Part shown: piece by piece, positions 1-7,738 of the stretch
Numbering within the stretch: the stretch's first letter is position 1
How the letters are laid out: each line of letters begins with the position of its first letter
Assembly (NCBI GenBank): GCA_037718865.1
Contig: JBBJMP010000004.1
Coordinates: 186,001-250,000, forward strand
Direction: 5' to 3'
DNA from: JADCRZ01 sp037718865
GTDB lineage: Bacteria; Bacteroidota; Bacteroidia; Chitinophagales; Chitinophagaceae
DNA length: 64,000 nt
Notes under the pieces: model-generated
What the model was told of the DNA's origin: nothing
Database searches by the model: none
The model's input: only the letters and a program-made list of their open reading frames with translations
Program-made: the position numbers and the translations under genes

Positions 1-3
1 CGA

Positions 4-777
4 TTGAAAAGAGTTCGACTGGTCAGAAAATTAGTTTATGCAGTGGTAGGTGTATTCTCTTATCCATGCCTGATGTGGCTAAATCGTTTACAGATCAAAG
101 GAACAGAACATTTGGTTGGATTACCTAAAAATAATGTGTTATTTGTCAGTAACCACCAAACCTATTTCGCAGATGTCATTACCTTCCTGCACATCTTTGC
201 CGCAGTGAAATGGCGAAAGGAAAACAGGTTAGGGCTCCCCTTCTATCTATTAAATCCTTTCACAGATGTTTACTATGTGGCCGCCGAAGAAACTATGAAA
301 GGAAGCTGGATAAGCCGTTTTTTTACACTTGCAGGAGCATTAACCGTTAAACGCACGTGGAACGATAAGACAAGAGAAGTGCGAAAAGGGTTAGATCCCT
401 CAGATACCCGAAAGATCCACAGGGCACTGGAAGACAACTGGGTAATTACCTTTCCGCAGGGTACTACCAAACCGTTTGCGCCTGGAAGAAAAGGAACAGC
501 GCTTATTATCAAAGTGAGTAAGCCGGTAGTGATACCTGTTATCATCAGTGGTTTCTGGAGGGCGTTCAATAAAAAGGGATTAAAGATCAAAAAAAGGGGT
601 ATTACACTTTCCGTAACGTTTAAAGAGCCGTTGTGTATCGATTACAATGCACCTGCAGAGGTCATTATGGAACAGGTAATGGATGCCATTGAGCAAAGTA
701 GAAAGTATATGATGATGGGTGCCCATCACCGGGTATCACGGGCTCCCGTAAGCGAAGAGGTTACGATTACCCGTTGA
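4..777 (+). CDS. 1-acyl-glycerol-3-phosphate acyltransferase-like (PlsC family)
   Basis: This membrane-associated acyltransferase of the PlsC/LPLAT family probably transfers an acyl chain to a lysophospholipid or related acceptor. A hydrophobic segment at about residues 10-28 precedes the block NHQTYFAD at residues 50-57. That block is an H-x5-D form of the usual H-x4-D catalytic motif. PQGTT at 151-155 corresponds to the acceptor-binding EGTR-type motif. The reading frame begins at a TTG codon 4 bases into the window and is open to the window edge, so the start may lie upstream. The length of 257 residues is normal for the family. No partner gene is visible, and the next gene is on the other strand. 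The family call is firm; the substrate is unknown. Confidence 0.8.
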   Translation: MKRVRLVRKLVYAVVGVFSYPCLMWLNRLQIKGTEHLVGLPKNNVLFVSNHQTYFADVITFLHIFAAVKWRKENRLGLPFYLLNPFTDVYYVAAEETMKGSWISRFFTLAGALTVKRTWNDKTREVRKGLDPSDTRKIHRALEDNWVITFPQGTTKPFAPGRKGTALIIKVSKPVVIPVIISGFWRAFNKKGLKIKKRGITLSVTFKEPLCIDYNAPAEVIMEQVMDAIEQSRKYMMMGAHHRVSRAPVSEEVTITR

Positions 778-857
778 CGAATAATGCCTTATGCTCCGGC
801 AAGAGCGATGCTGGAATGTTTCATCTGTATGTTGCGTACCTACGGCACGCGAACCAG

Positions 858-985
858 AATCTATCTTGTTGCTACCGACATTTGCTCCTGATGGAGCATT
901 GTATTTTTTAAACTGTCAACCCTGTTAAGGGTTACAGGTCGGTAGAATAGATTCCAATATTGTGATTTTGCTCAGTCAGGAGCAA
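858..985. repeat. Folded intergenic repeat element with nested hairpins
   Basis: This 250-base gene-free stretch folds strikingly well. An outer stem pairs 858-864 (aatctat) with 947-953 and 872-879 (ctaccgac) with 938-945 (gtcggtag). Inside it sit two hairpins: tgctcc/ggagca at 83-88 and 93-98 of the 800s, and aaccct/agggtt at 918-923 and 928-933, the latter extended by ctgt/acag. A further hairpin, ttgctc/gagcaa, follows at 968-985. Phrases such as 'cctacggcacgc' and 'ctaccgac' resemble repeats I recall from many Bacteroidota genomes, but I could not search. It lies between convergent genes. It could be a REP-like mobile palindrome or a processed RNA. Confidence 0.55.
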
Positions 986-1026
986 TAGCTGCAACATTTT
1001 CAGTCTTAATTACTTGTCTGCAATTA

Positions 1027-1548
1027 CTAACTGGTAACAAACAGCGCCTTCAGTTCCTTGGCCTCTTCAGGTCTCATTTTTCCACCCAAGATCAAACGAA
1101 CCTGCCTTCGCCGTAAAGCGCCATCATACAGTTTTATTTCATCCTCAGTTTCAGGGTTAAGCCGTGGTACGGGTTGTGATTTGCCGTTAGGATCCAGTGC
1201 TACAAAGGTCAGGTAAGCCTCGTTGCTTTTATACTTATATTGATGTATAGCGTCTTCTCCCCATACGTTAATATGCACTTCCATAGATGTATTGAAAGCC
1301 CTGGAAACCTTTGCTTCAATGTGAACAACATTACCCAGCCGTATGGGCGATTCAAAAGAAATATTGTCTACAGACGCTGTAACCACGGGAGCTCCGCAAT
1401 GTTTCATGGCTGCCAGCGCTGCAGCGATGTCCATCCAATACATTAGCCTTCCGCCCATCAGGTTGCCGAAGGTATTGGTGTCGTTGGGTAACACGATCTC
1501 TGTCATGATCACCGACGATTCTTTGGCCGCCTTGCCCTTTGTTTCCAT
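1027..1548 (-). CDS. Acyl-CoA thioesterase (hotdog fold, YciA/BACH type)
   Basis: This is a cytosolic acyl-CoA hydrolase with a single hotdog domain of 173 residues. The typical motif is seen near the N-terminus: N22-D23, then FGNLMGGRLMYWMD at about 27-40, where the Asn/Asp and the Gly-Gly helix start form the active site. It is followed by the conserved VTASVDNISFESPI strand region. I chose the ATG at 1548 because upstream codons up to 1617 run through a simple word repeat (gttcgaagtttggaattc) and do not resemble the family. It is 65 bases downstream of, and on the same strand as, the dipeptide epimerase gene, so the two may be co-transcribed. The physiological acyl chain length is not predictable from sequence. 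Confidence 0.85.
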   Translation of the reverse strand: METKGKAAKESSVIMTEIVLPNDTNTFGNLMGGRLMYWMDIAAALAAMKHCGAPVVTASVDNISFESPIRLGNVVHIEAKVSRAFNTSMEVHINVWGEDAIHQYKYKSNEAYLTFVALDPNGKSQPVPRLNPETEDEIKLYDGALRRRQVRLILGGKMRPEEAKELKALFVTS

Positions 1549-1613
1549 GTAATGATTTTCACAAAGATAGGATGTGGAGTTCGAAGTTTGGAATTCGGAG
1601 TTCATGTAACAGG

Positions 1614-2711
1614 TCAAACAACGATGTTTTCGCAGGAATCCAAAAAAGCCTGGTCTGCATCAGCGCCAATCCCGGGAGTGTCTGGCAATTCTATAAAATA
1701 TCCGTTATACTGAGCACCGCCTATTACCGGGTCAACCTTATGGCCAAGCAAACAGGTGTCCATATCATAAAATACCAGGTTATCATAGGCAGAAGCAAAA
1801 TGAGCGAAAGCGGTAAGTGCCAGCCGGCTCTCCAGCATACCGCCCATCATGCAGGGCACCTGGTGTAATTGGGCAACAGCATTGATTTTTTGTGCTTCCT
1901 GTATTCCTCCGGATTTGGCAAGTTTGATGTTGATATAGGTGCAGGAGTCTGACGTAATCAACCGCAGGGCATCATAATGGTCAAATACACTTTCATCAGC
2001 CATAATGGGAATGGGAGACAATTTTTTCAATGCAGGCAATTTGTCATCATGCCAATAACGCATCGGTTGTTCGCAAAACTGAATGTCATAGTCTGACATC
2101 TCCGTCAAAGCCGCCACGGCTGTTGTAAAGTCCCAGCCCTGGTTAGCGTCGATACGCAACACAATGTCATCCCCAACGGCTTGACGCACCTTTTTTACCC
2201 GCAGTACGTCTACCTTACCATCCGTACCCAATTTTACCTTGATTATCCGTACACCCTTATCCTTGTATCTTAGCGCCGTTTCTGCCATTTGATCGGGGGT
2301 ATTAATGCCAATGGTAAGGTCTGTTTCCATTGGTTTCCTGGTCCCTCCCAAAAAGCGATACAGCGGCATGTTGGCCGATTTGGCAGCAATATCGTACAAG
2401 GCCATGTCGAAAGCGCTCTTAATGGTGGTATTGAACGCCGTAAAAGCATTTAGTTCATCCAGGCGTTCTTCAATAAGCAAGGCATCCTTCCCCTTCCATA
2501 AGCCGGCAAAGCCTTTGGCCATTTCAAAACAAGTAGCCTGGGTTTCGCCGACGATCATCGGAAACGCAGAACATTCACCAACACCGTATATGCCGCTCGT
2601 TGTGTGAATCCGGATGAAAATATTCTGCGCATAGAACATGGTGCCGGTAGCGATGATGAAAGGATGTATGGGAATGCTGAATTTGTAAATTTCAGTTTGG
2701 TTTATTTGCAT
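1614..2711 (-). CDS. Dipeptide epimerase (L-Ala-D/L-Glu epimerase type, enolase superfamily)
   Basis: This enzyme belongs to the muconate-lactonizing subgroup of the enolase superfamily. Its family members interconvert L-Ala-D-Glu and L-Ala-L-Glu or related dipeptides during murein peptide recycling. The catalytic KxK is K158-V-K160. Metal ligands are D188 (in RIDANQGW), E214 (in CEQP) and D239 (in MADES). The second base is K263 in NIKLAKSGG. The length of 365 residues is normal. The neighbouring thioesterase does not explain the substrate, so another dipeptide specificity is possible, as is common in Bacteroidota. The family is certain and the exact substrate is inferred. Confidence 0.85.
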   Translation of the reverse strand: MQINQTEIYKFSIPIHPFIIATGTMFYAQNIFIRIHTTSGIYGVGECSAFPMIVGETQATCFEMAKGFAGLWKGKDALLIEERLDELNAFTAFNTTIKSAFDMALYDIAAKSANMPLYRFLGGTRKPMETDLTIGINTPDQMAETALRYKDKGVRIIKVKLGTDGKVDVLRVKKVRQAVGDDIVLRIDANQGWDFTTAVAALTEMSDYDIQFCEQPMRYWHDDKLPALKKLSPIPIMADESVFDHYDALRLITSDSCTYINIKLAKSGGIQEAQKINAVAQLHQVPCMMGGMLESRLALTAFAHFASAYDNLVFYDMDTCLLGHKVDPVIGGAQYNGYFIELPDTPGIGADADQAFLDSCENIVV

Positions 2712-2726
2712 GGATCAAAAATAAGA

Positions 2727-2848
2727 AATGTGAGATGAGATATGTGAGATGTGGTCTGAGAGATGTTGAGATGCCCTGAACACTTTTTTTTCTGAAACTA
2801 AGCAGTGATTTTTTACATCTTACCTCTCACCTCTCACCTCTCACACAT
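2727..2848. repeat. Word-repeat element (gtgagat / cctctcac)
   Basis: The gap between two minus-strand genes is filled by degenerate words of the type gtgagatg (2729-2772) and, after a T-rich spacer, complementary-type words cctctcac (2813-2848). The two arms could pair imperfectly as a long hairpin. The right arm runs into the photolyase gene and supplies its stop codon at 2841-2843. It is one of about a dozen similar elements in this window. Confidence 0.5.
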
Positions 2849-4331
2849 CCAGTTGCTGCAGGAAAACTTCGGCATTCTTCAGATGTGTTTCCTTTTTGCC
2901 GGCCGGCATTTTGTCGAAGGTTTTCAGTAGCAAAGACAACCTTGGATTCTTCAGAAAAAAATCTCGGTTAACATGCATGAAACGCCAGAATAGACCGTCC
3001 CATACTTCCTGCCAGTGACCTTTTTTAAAATCACTCATCTTCATGATATAATTACTTCCGCTGATATAAGGTTTGGTAGCCATCAGTCCGCCATCTGCGA
3101 ACTGAGTCATACCGTAAACATTAGGAACCATTACCCAGTCGTAGCTATCAATATACATTTCCATAAACCAGCGGTATACTTCATCCGGATCAAATTCACA
3201 CAGTAACATAAAATTAGCCATCACCATCAGACGTTCTATATGATGAGAATAGCCGGTACGTAATATTTTTTTTATTACGGTATCTACCGGAACGATTCCC
3301 GTTTCGCCAGTCCAAAAAGAGGAAGGAATCTTTCTTGTAAAACCCCAAAAGTTCCTGGTACGTTGCCTGCTTCCTTCGTTTTCATAGACAATCCGGATAA
3401 ACTCGCGCCAGCCGATGATTTGACGGATGAAGCCTTCCAGCGAATTCAATGGAACGTCGGTTTTGGCCGCAGCCTCCAGGGCTTTATCGATGATCTGCCT
3501 GGGACTGATCAAACCCGTATTGAGCATGGGTGTAAGTACGGAATGATGCAGAAAATGTTCTTTGCTCACAATGGCATCCTGATATACGCCAAATTTATGA
3601 AACCGGTTACTGAGAAAGTGATCAAGCCATAAATCGGCCTCAAGATAGGTGACCGGATAAAAGCCGCCCTGGTCATCAGGTTTCAGGGAACCATAATTAT
3701 CCGGAAAATATCGTTCAACATATTCCCTGGCTTCCTTTACATATTTATTTTCCTTAGGAAGAACAATTACGGGAGCCGCTTCTTTTTTTGAAAATTTTTT
3801 CCGGTTTTCCGCATCATAGGTCCATTTGCCGCCTTCCGGCTGGTTATGCGTATTTAGCAGAAGCTTCTGTTGCTTTCTTTGCCAAATGTAAAAGTCTGTC
3901 TGTAAATAGGTTTTCTTTTTTTCAAAGAATGCTTTAACGTCCTGCAGGGAATTCAAGAAGTTAGGAGAAGTATATTTGATCTGGTTAACAGCATGCGCTT
4001 CACAGGAACTACTTATCCTTTTTTCGAGCCAGTTATCCACGACATCAGCATAGTGTATTTCCGTAACGCCTTGCTCAGATAAATGGGTGATCAGTTTCCT
4101 GATGTCGGATAATGGGTCCCGCGCTTCAACATATGTAACCCTCCCATTTTCCTGCTGGTGATGTTCCTGAAACATCTTCATAGTGGCCCGGTGCAGCACC
4201 AGTTTCTGCTTATGAAAGCAGTATTGATTAAAGAACAATCCCTCCTCTACAAGGTATACGGGCCTGTCATGACTGATCGCGGGATGTTCTTTAAATAATT
4301 GGTGCGGAAATATGATGGTGATGGCTTGCAT
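2841..4331 (-). CDS. Cryptochrome/photolyase-related protein (DPRP family), apparently without Fe-S ligands
   Basis: This is a FAD-binding protein of the deoxyribodipyrimidine photolyase-related family, the group containing bacterial (6-4) photolyases such as Agrobacterium PhrB. It would repair UV lesions or sense light. Family signatures are the C-terminal blocks HHIERLMVMANF, DWVMVPNVYGMTQFADGG and TKPYISGSNYIMKMSDF. In characterised members four cysteines hold a 4Fe-4S cluster: one after WTGxT and three around MSDYCxxC. Here these places read GIVPVDTV and MSDFKKGHW, with a shortened loop, so all four seem absent. I take the ATG at 4331 as start (496 residues) because the first strand, ITIIFPHQL, normally opens the protein. 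An upstream ATG at 4379 would add 16 residues. Confidence 0.82.
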   Translation of the reverse strand: MQAITIIFPHQLFKEHPAISHDRPVYLVEEGLFFNQYCFHKQKLVLHRATMKMFQEHHQQENGRVTYVEARDPLSDIRKLITHLSEQGVTEIHYADVVDNWLEKRISSSCEAHAVNQIKYTSPNFLNSLQDVKAFFEKKKTYLQTDFYIWQRKQQKLLLNTHNQPEGGKWTYDAENRKKFSKKEAAPVIVLPKENKYVKEAREYVERYFPDNYGSLKPDDQGGFYPVTYLEADLWLDHFLSNRFHKFGVYQDAIVSKEHFLHHSVLTPMLNTGLISPRQIIDKALEAAAKTDVPLNSLEGFIRQIIGWREFIRIVYENEGSRQRTRNFWGFTRKIPSSFWTGETGIVPVDTVIKKILRTGYSHHIERLMVMANFMLLCEFDPDEVYRWFMEMYIDSYDWVMVPNVYGMTQFADGGLMATKPYISGSNYIMKMSDFKKGHWQEVWDGLFWRFMHVNRDFFLKNPRLSLLLKTFDKMPAGKKETHLKNAEVFLQQLDV

Positions 4332-4451
4332 GATTACGGAAAACAACCTTGTTGCCGATTTGTTTGCCTCGTTCAGCATAATCTGCTACCAGGTTAAAGG
4401 ACGATAGATTCGACTATTCTGTTTTTATTTGTTATATTCATTATAGGCCTC

Positions 4452-5432
4452 ATGAATCCATTTTTTAATCATATCGTCATCAACGCTGCTTTGTCCGGAA
4501 AGAAAAAAAACAGCGAAAAGTCCAGGCCTGTCTCACCTTATGAGCGTGCAAAGGCTTTCCGTGTTTTTAAGGTTTCAGTTATCACTGCGATAAAGGATTT
4601 TTTGTTGGTAACCTGTGGCATTTTTTCAGCCTCCTTCGGATTAAAAGGCTTTTTATTACCCAATCGCTTTATTGATGGAGGTGCAACCGGTATTTCCTTA
4701 TTAATTACCGAAGTAACGGTTATCCCCCTTTCAGTAATACTAATATTGATAAACCTTCCCTTCATTGTTATCGGCGCCCGCCATATCAGTAAGATTTTTG
4801 CCGTAAAAACATTGTTGGCAATTGTGGGGCTGGCATTAGCCGTAGCCCTTATTCCTTTTCCAGTCGTTACTAAAGATAAATTGCTGGTGGCCGTTTTTGG
4901 GGGGTTCTTCCTGGGTACCGGTATCGGCCTTTCGGTCAGAGGAGGTTGTGTGATTGACGGAACGGAAGTAATGGCCATTTTTTTAAGCCGGCGATTGAAT
5001 ATCACGATCGGCGATGTGATCCTTATCTTTAATATCCTCATATTTTCACTAGCCGCTTACATGCTGAATATTGAAACGGCCCTGTATTCAGTGCTTACTT
5101 ACCTGGCTGCCTCTAAAATGGTAGATTTCATTATTGAAGGCATTGAAGAATATACGGCGGTTACCATCATCTCTCCTAAGCATAATGAAATTCGTTTAAT
5201 GATCAGCCAGGTGATGGAGAGAGGGGTTACTGTATATAAGGGCAGGAAAGGTTTCGGTAAACGGGGTGAAGCAACAGCCGATATGGATATTGTGTACACG
5301 GTAATTACGCGCCTGGAAATTTCCCGGCTGCATGCCGAAATTGAAAAAATTGATCCGTTAGCCTTTGTGGTGATGAGCAGCGTTAAAGATACAAAAGGCG
5401 GGATGATAAAAAAACGGCGGCTGAAACACTAA
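4452..5432 (+). CDS. YitT family membrane protein (DUF161 + DUF2179)
   Basis: This integral inner-membrane protein of 326 residues has an N-terminal cytosolic tail of about 45 residues. Five or so hydrophobic segments between roughly residues 45 and 225 include the conserved FIDGGATGISLL block. A C-terminal soluble DUF2179 domain ends in VMSSVKDTKGG. This layout is the standard YitT architecture. The family is widespread but has no settled biochemical role, and transport has been suggested. It is divergent from the photolyase gene and followed by a word-repeat element before proline dehydrogenase. Confidence 0.8.
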   Translation: MNPFFNHIVINAALSGKKKNSEKSRPVSPYERAKAFRVFKVSVITAIKDFLLVTCGIFSASFGLKGFLLPNRFIDGGATGISLLITEVTVIPLSVILILINLPFIVIGARHISKIFAVKTLLAIVGLALAVALIPFPVVTKDKLLVAVFGGFFLGTGIGLSVRGGCVIDGTEVMAIFLSRRLNITIGDVILIFNILIFSLAAYMLNIETALYSVLTYLAASKMVDFIIEGIEEYTAVTIISPKHNEIRLMISQVMERGVTVYKGRKGFGKRGEATADMDIVYTVITRLEISRLHAEIEKIDPLAFVVMSSVKDTKGGMIKKRRLKH

Positions 5433-5433
5433 A

Positions 5434-5531
5434 TAAATGTGCGGATGTGCGAATAAAGGAAATCTATATTTCTATAAATATCTCACCTTATTCTTTTCTT
5501 ACATTTGCACATTTGTTAATTGCACATTTGC
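5434..5531. repeat. Word-repeat element (atgtgcg / gcacattt)
   Basis: Just after the YitT stop codon lie atgtgcggatgtgcgaat words (5436-5455). About 45 bases on lie the complementary-type words acatttgcacatttg and attgcacatttgc (5501-5531). The right arm contains TACATTTG (5500-5507), a match to the TAnnTTTG promoter box, 30 bases before the proline dehydrogenase ATG. The arms can pair only imperfectly. Confidence 0.5.
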
Positions 5532-5536
5532 TTATC

Positions 5537-6754
5537 ATGAATAATGTTATTTCTTTTGACAATACGGAGTATGCTTTTGCATACAAAAACAATGCGTCAT
5601 TAAGAAAGGCCAAATTCCTATTTACTTCCATGGCATATCCCTGGCTGGTAAGGCTGGGAACCCGGTTAACGCCATGGGCCATGCAGATCGGGCTTCCGGT
5701 TAACGGATTGATCCGTGGCACGATCTTCAGCCAGTTCGTAGGAGGCGAAACTTTGACGCAAACATCCCGGGTGGTTAATGAATTGAAAAAGTTCAACGTG
5801 CAGGTGATCCTGGATTATGGCGTAGAAGGTAAAGAAGGCGAAGAAAATTTTGACCATGCCTGTGATTCATTTATAAAAGTGATCGAATATGCGGCAAGCC
5901 AGGGCAACATCCCATTCATGAGCATTAAAGTAACCGGTTTGGCCAGGTTTGGCCTGTTGGAAAAGCTAGACAATGCATCCGGCCCCGGATCAGGGATGGA
6001 AGGGAAGATAAACCTGGAAGGCCTTCCGGAGGATGAAATAAAAGAATGGGAACGTGTCTGCCTGCGGATGAACAAAATAATGAATATCGCTTTGACAAAA
6101 GGCATAGGAGTTTTAGTAGACGCTGAAGAAACCTGGATCCAGGACCCTGTGGATGCGCTGACTATGCAAATGATGGAAAGATATAATAAGAAAAAAGCGG
6201 TTGTATTTAATACGGTTCAGCTCTACCGCCATGACCGGTTGTCCTTTCTTAAAAATAGTTTTGCGCAGGCAGAAAAAAAAGGGTTTATGTTAGGTATCAA
6301 ACTGGTACGCGGGGCCTATATGGAGAAAGAAAGGAAAAGAGCTTCGGAAATGAATTACTCTTCACCCATCCAGCCGGATAAAGAAGCCAGCGACCGTGAT
6401 TACAATGAAGCCGTGGCATTTTGTATAAGCCACCTCGATAAAATATATCTTATTGTCGCTTCGCATAATGAATACAGTAACCTTTATGCCACACAGCTAT
6501 TACAGCAAAGAGGCCTGGCATGGAATTACCCGCACATTCATTTTTCACAATTATACGGGATGAGCGACAATATAACATTTAACCTCGCTAAAGCGGGCTG
6601 TTCCGTGAGCAAGTATTTGCCCTTTGGGCCGATCAAAGATGTTATACCTTACCTCATGCGGCGAGCACAGGAGAACAGTTCGGTCAGGGGGCACACCGGC
6701 AGGGAACTTGGTTTAATCAATAAAGAAATGAAACGAAGAAGGTTGAAGGCATAA
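5537..6754 (+). CDS. Proline dehydrogenase (FAD, monofunctional)
   Basis: This enzyme oxidises L-proline to pyrroline-5-carboxylate and passes electrons to the quinone pool. The 405-residue protein shows the beta/alpha-barrel signature blocks of the PutA PRODH domain: LDYGVEGKE near the start, VLVDAEETWIQ in the middle, GIKLVRGAYMEKER with the conserved Arg-Gly-Ala-Tyr, VASHNEYSN, and the terminal YLPFGPIKDVIPYLMRRAQEN with substrate-binding arginines. I place the start at ATG 5537. The longer open frame from 5447 would translate the word repeat and has no family resemblance. No P5C dehydrogenase is adjacent, so the pathway is split, as is usual in Bacteroidota. Confidence 0.9.
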   Translation: MNNVISFDNTEYAFAYKNNASLRKAKFLFTSMAYPWLVRLGTRLTPWAMQIGLPVNGLIRGTIFSQFVGGETLTQTSRVVNELKKFNVQVILDYGVEGKEGEENFDHACDSFIKVIEYAASQGNIPFMSIKVTGLARFGLLEKLDNASGPGSGMEGKINLEGLPEDEIKEWERVCLRMNKIMNIALTKGIGVLVDAEETWIQDPVDALTMQMMERYNKKKAVVFNTVQLYRHDRLSFLKNSFAQAEKKGFMLGIKLVRGAYMEKERKRASEMNYSSPIQPDKEASDRDYNEAVAFCISHLDKIYLIVASHNEYSNLYATQLLQQRGLAWNYPHIHFSQLYGMSDNITFNLAKAGCSVSKYLPFGPIKDVIPYLMRRAQENSSVRGHTGRELGLINKEMKRRRLKA

Positions 6755-6830
6755 TTGATAATGGATTAATGAATGCGTTTGCTGTTTGCGTTCTTTTTCT
6801 TTACTTCGTATCCGCATTTGGTTCTTAAAG

Positions 6831-6905
6831 GGACTGCTAGCTCAGTTGGTTCAGAGCATTACTTTGACAGAGTAGGGGTCGCCGGTTCGAGCCCGGCGCA
6901 GTCCA
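6831..6905 (+). tRNA. tRNA-Val (anticodon GAC)
   Basis: A full cloverleaf can be drawn. The acceptor stem is GGACTGC (6831-6837) with GCAGTCC (6898-6904), and the discriminator base is A6905. The D arm is GCTCAGTTGGTTCAGAGC. The anticodon arm is TTACT / AGTAG (with one terminal G-U) around the loop TTGACAG, whose middle bases are GAC. The T arm is GCCGG TTCGAGC CCGGC. CCA is not encoded. It lies alone between proline dehydrogenase and a secreted-protein gene. Confidence 0.93.
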
Positions 6906-6927
6906 CTTTTGCTTAACACCTAAATGA

Positions 6928-7662
6928 ATGGTAATGAAAAGAAGTGTCCGTTTTAGCCCTTTGATACCCATCATTGTTTTATTTGCTATTAGTATTGGTT
7001 TTAAACATCCTGGCAGTCGGGCAGCAACACCACTTAATGGTGCCTGGGAATGGCAGGATACTACAGGCGAACACCTGCTTATCTTTACCGATTCATATTA
7101 TACTAATACGGCTTACAGTAAAAGCAATAAACATTTTATCCATTCTTATGGGGGTGTATACCGGGTTCAGGCTAACCAGCTAACCACAACGATTGAATAT
7201 CATACACAGCTAAAAGATCAGGTAGGACAAACACAGCAATTGAATTATGCCATCGAAGATGATAAACTGATGGTCAGCGGTATCGCAGTTTCGGCAAAGA
7301 GACTGGATGATGGGTCAGGTCAGCTTGCCGGCACGTGGCGGATATTCGGAAGAATGCAGGAAGGTAAAATGAGTACCATTGAGGGAGGTCCGCGTAAAAC
7401 ACTTAAAATCCTTTCAGGCACCCGTTTTCAGTGGGTTGCCATCAACCCTGAAGCACGGGAATTTTTTGGAACTGGTGGAGGAGCTTATGCCTTTGTCAAT
7501 GGCAAATACACGGAAACTATTGATTTTTTTTCAAGAGACAGCAGCCGGGTTGGCATTTCCTTAAGTTTTGACGGAAGAGTAGAAAACGATCAATGGCATC
7601 ATTCCGGACAAAGCTCAAAAGGGGAAGATATTCATGAAATATGGAGTAAGGTAGGCGAATGA
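6928..7662 (+). CDS. Secreted protein of unknown function with two similar beta domains
   Basis: I do not recognise a named family with certainty. The 244-residue protein begins with a signal peptide (hydrophobic to about residue 25, cleavage near SRAAT). It then has two halves of similar design. Each starts with L-x-G-x-W (LNGAWEW at about 37, LAGTWRI at about 134) and later holds a G-G-x-Y motif (GGVYRVQANQLTTTIEY and GGAYAFVNGKYTETIDF). This suggests an internal duplication of a lipocalin-like or avidin-like beta-barrel exported to the periplasm or surface. The start may be the ATG at 6928 or the one at 6934. It stands between tRNA-Val and thyA, with no functional hint from context. Confidence 0.7.
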   Translation: MVMKRSVRFSPLIPIIVLFAISIGFKHPGSRAATPLNGAWEWQDTTGEHLLIFTDSYYTNTAYSKSNKHFIHSYGGVYRVQANQLTTTIEYHTQLKDQVGQTQQLNYAIEDDKLMVSGIAVSAKRLDDGSGQLAGTWRIFGRMQEGKMSTIEGGPRKTLKILSGTRFQWVAINPEAREFFGTGGGAYAFVNGKYTETIDFFSRDSSRVGISLSFDGRVENDQWHHSGQSSKGEDIHEIWSKVGE

Positions 7663-7690
7663 ATCTTCAAAGCTATTTCAATACATCTCT

Positions 7691-7723
7691 GCATACCCGC
7701 ACATTAGCACATTCGCACATTTC
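7691..7723. repeat. Short word repeat (gcacatt)
   Basis: Three copies of the word gcacatt, with small variations, occupy the spacer before thyA. They match the words seen at 5501-5531 and 23933-23950. No second arm is present. Immediately downstream, TATCTTGC lies directly before the thyA ATG and resembles a TAnnTTTG promoter box with one deviation. Confidence 0.4.
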
Positions 7724-7738
7724 TGTTATCTTGCACCA

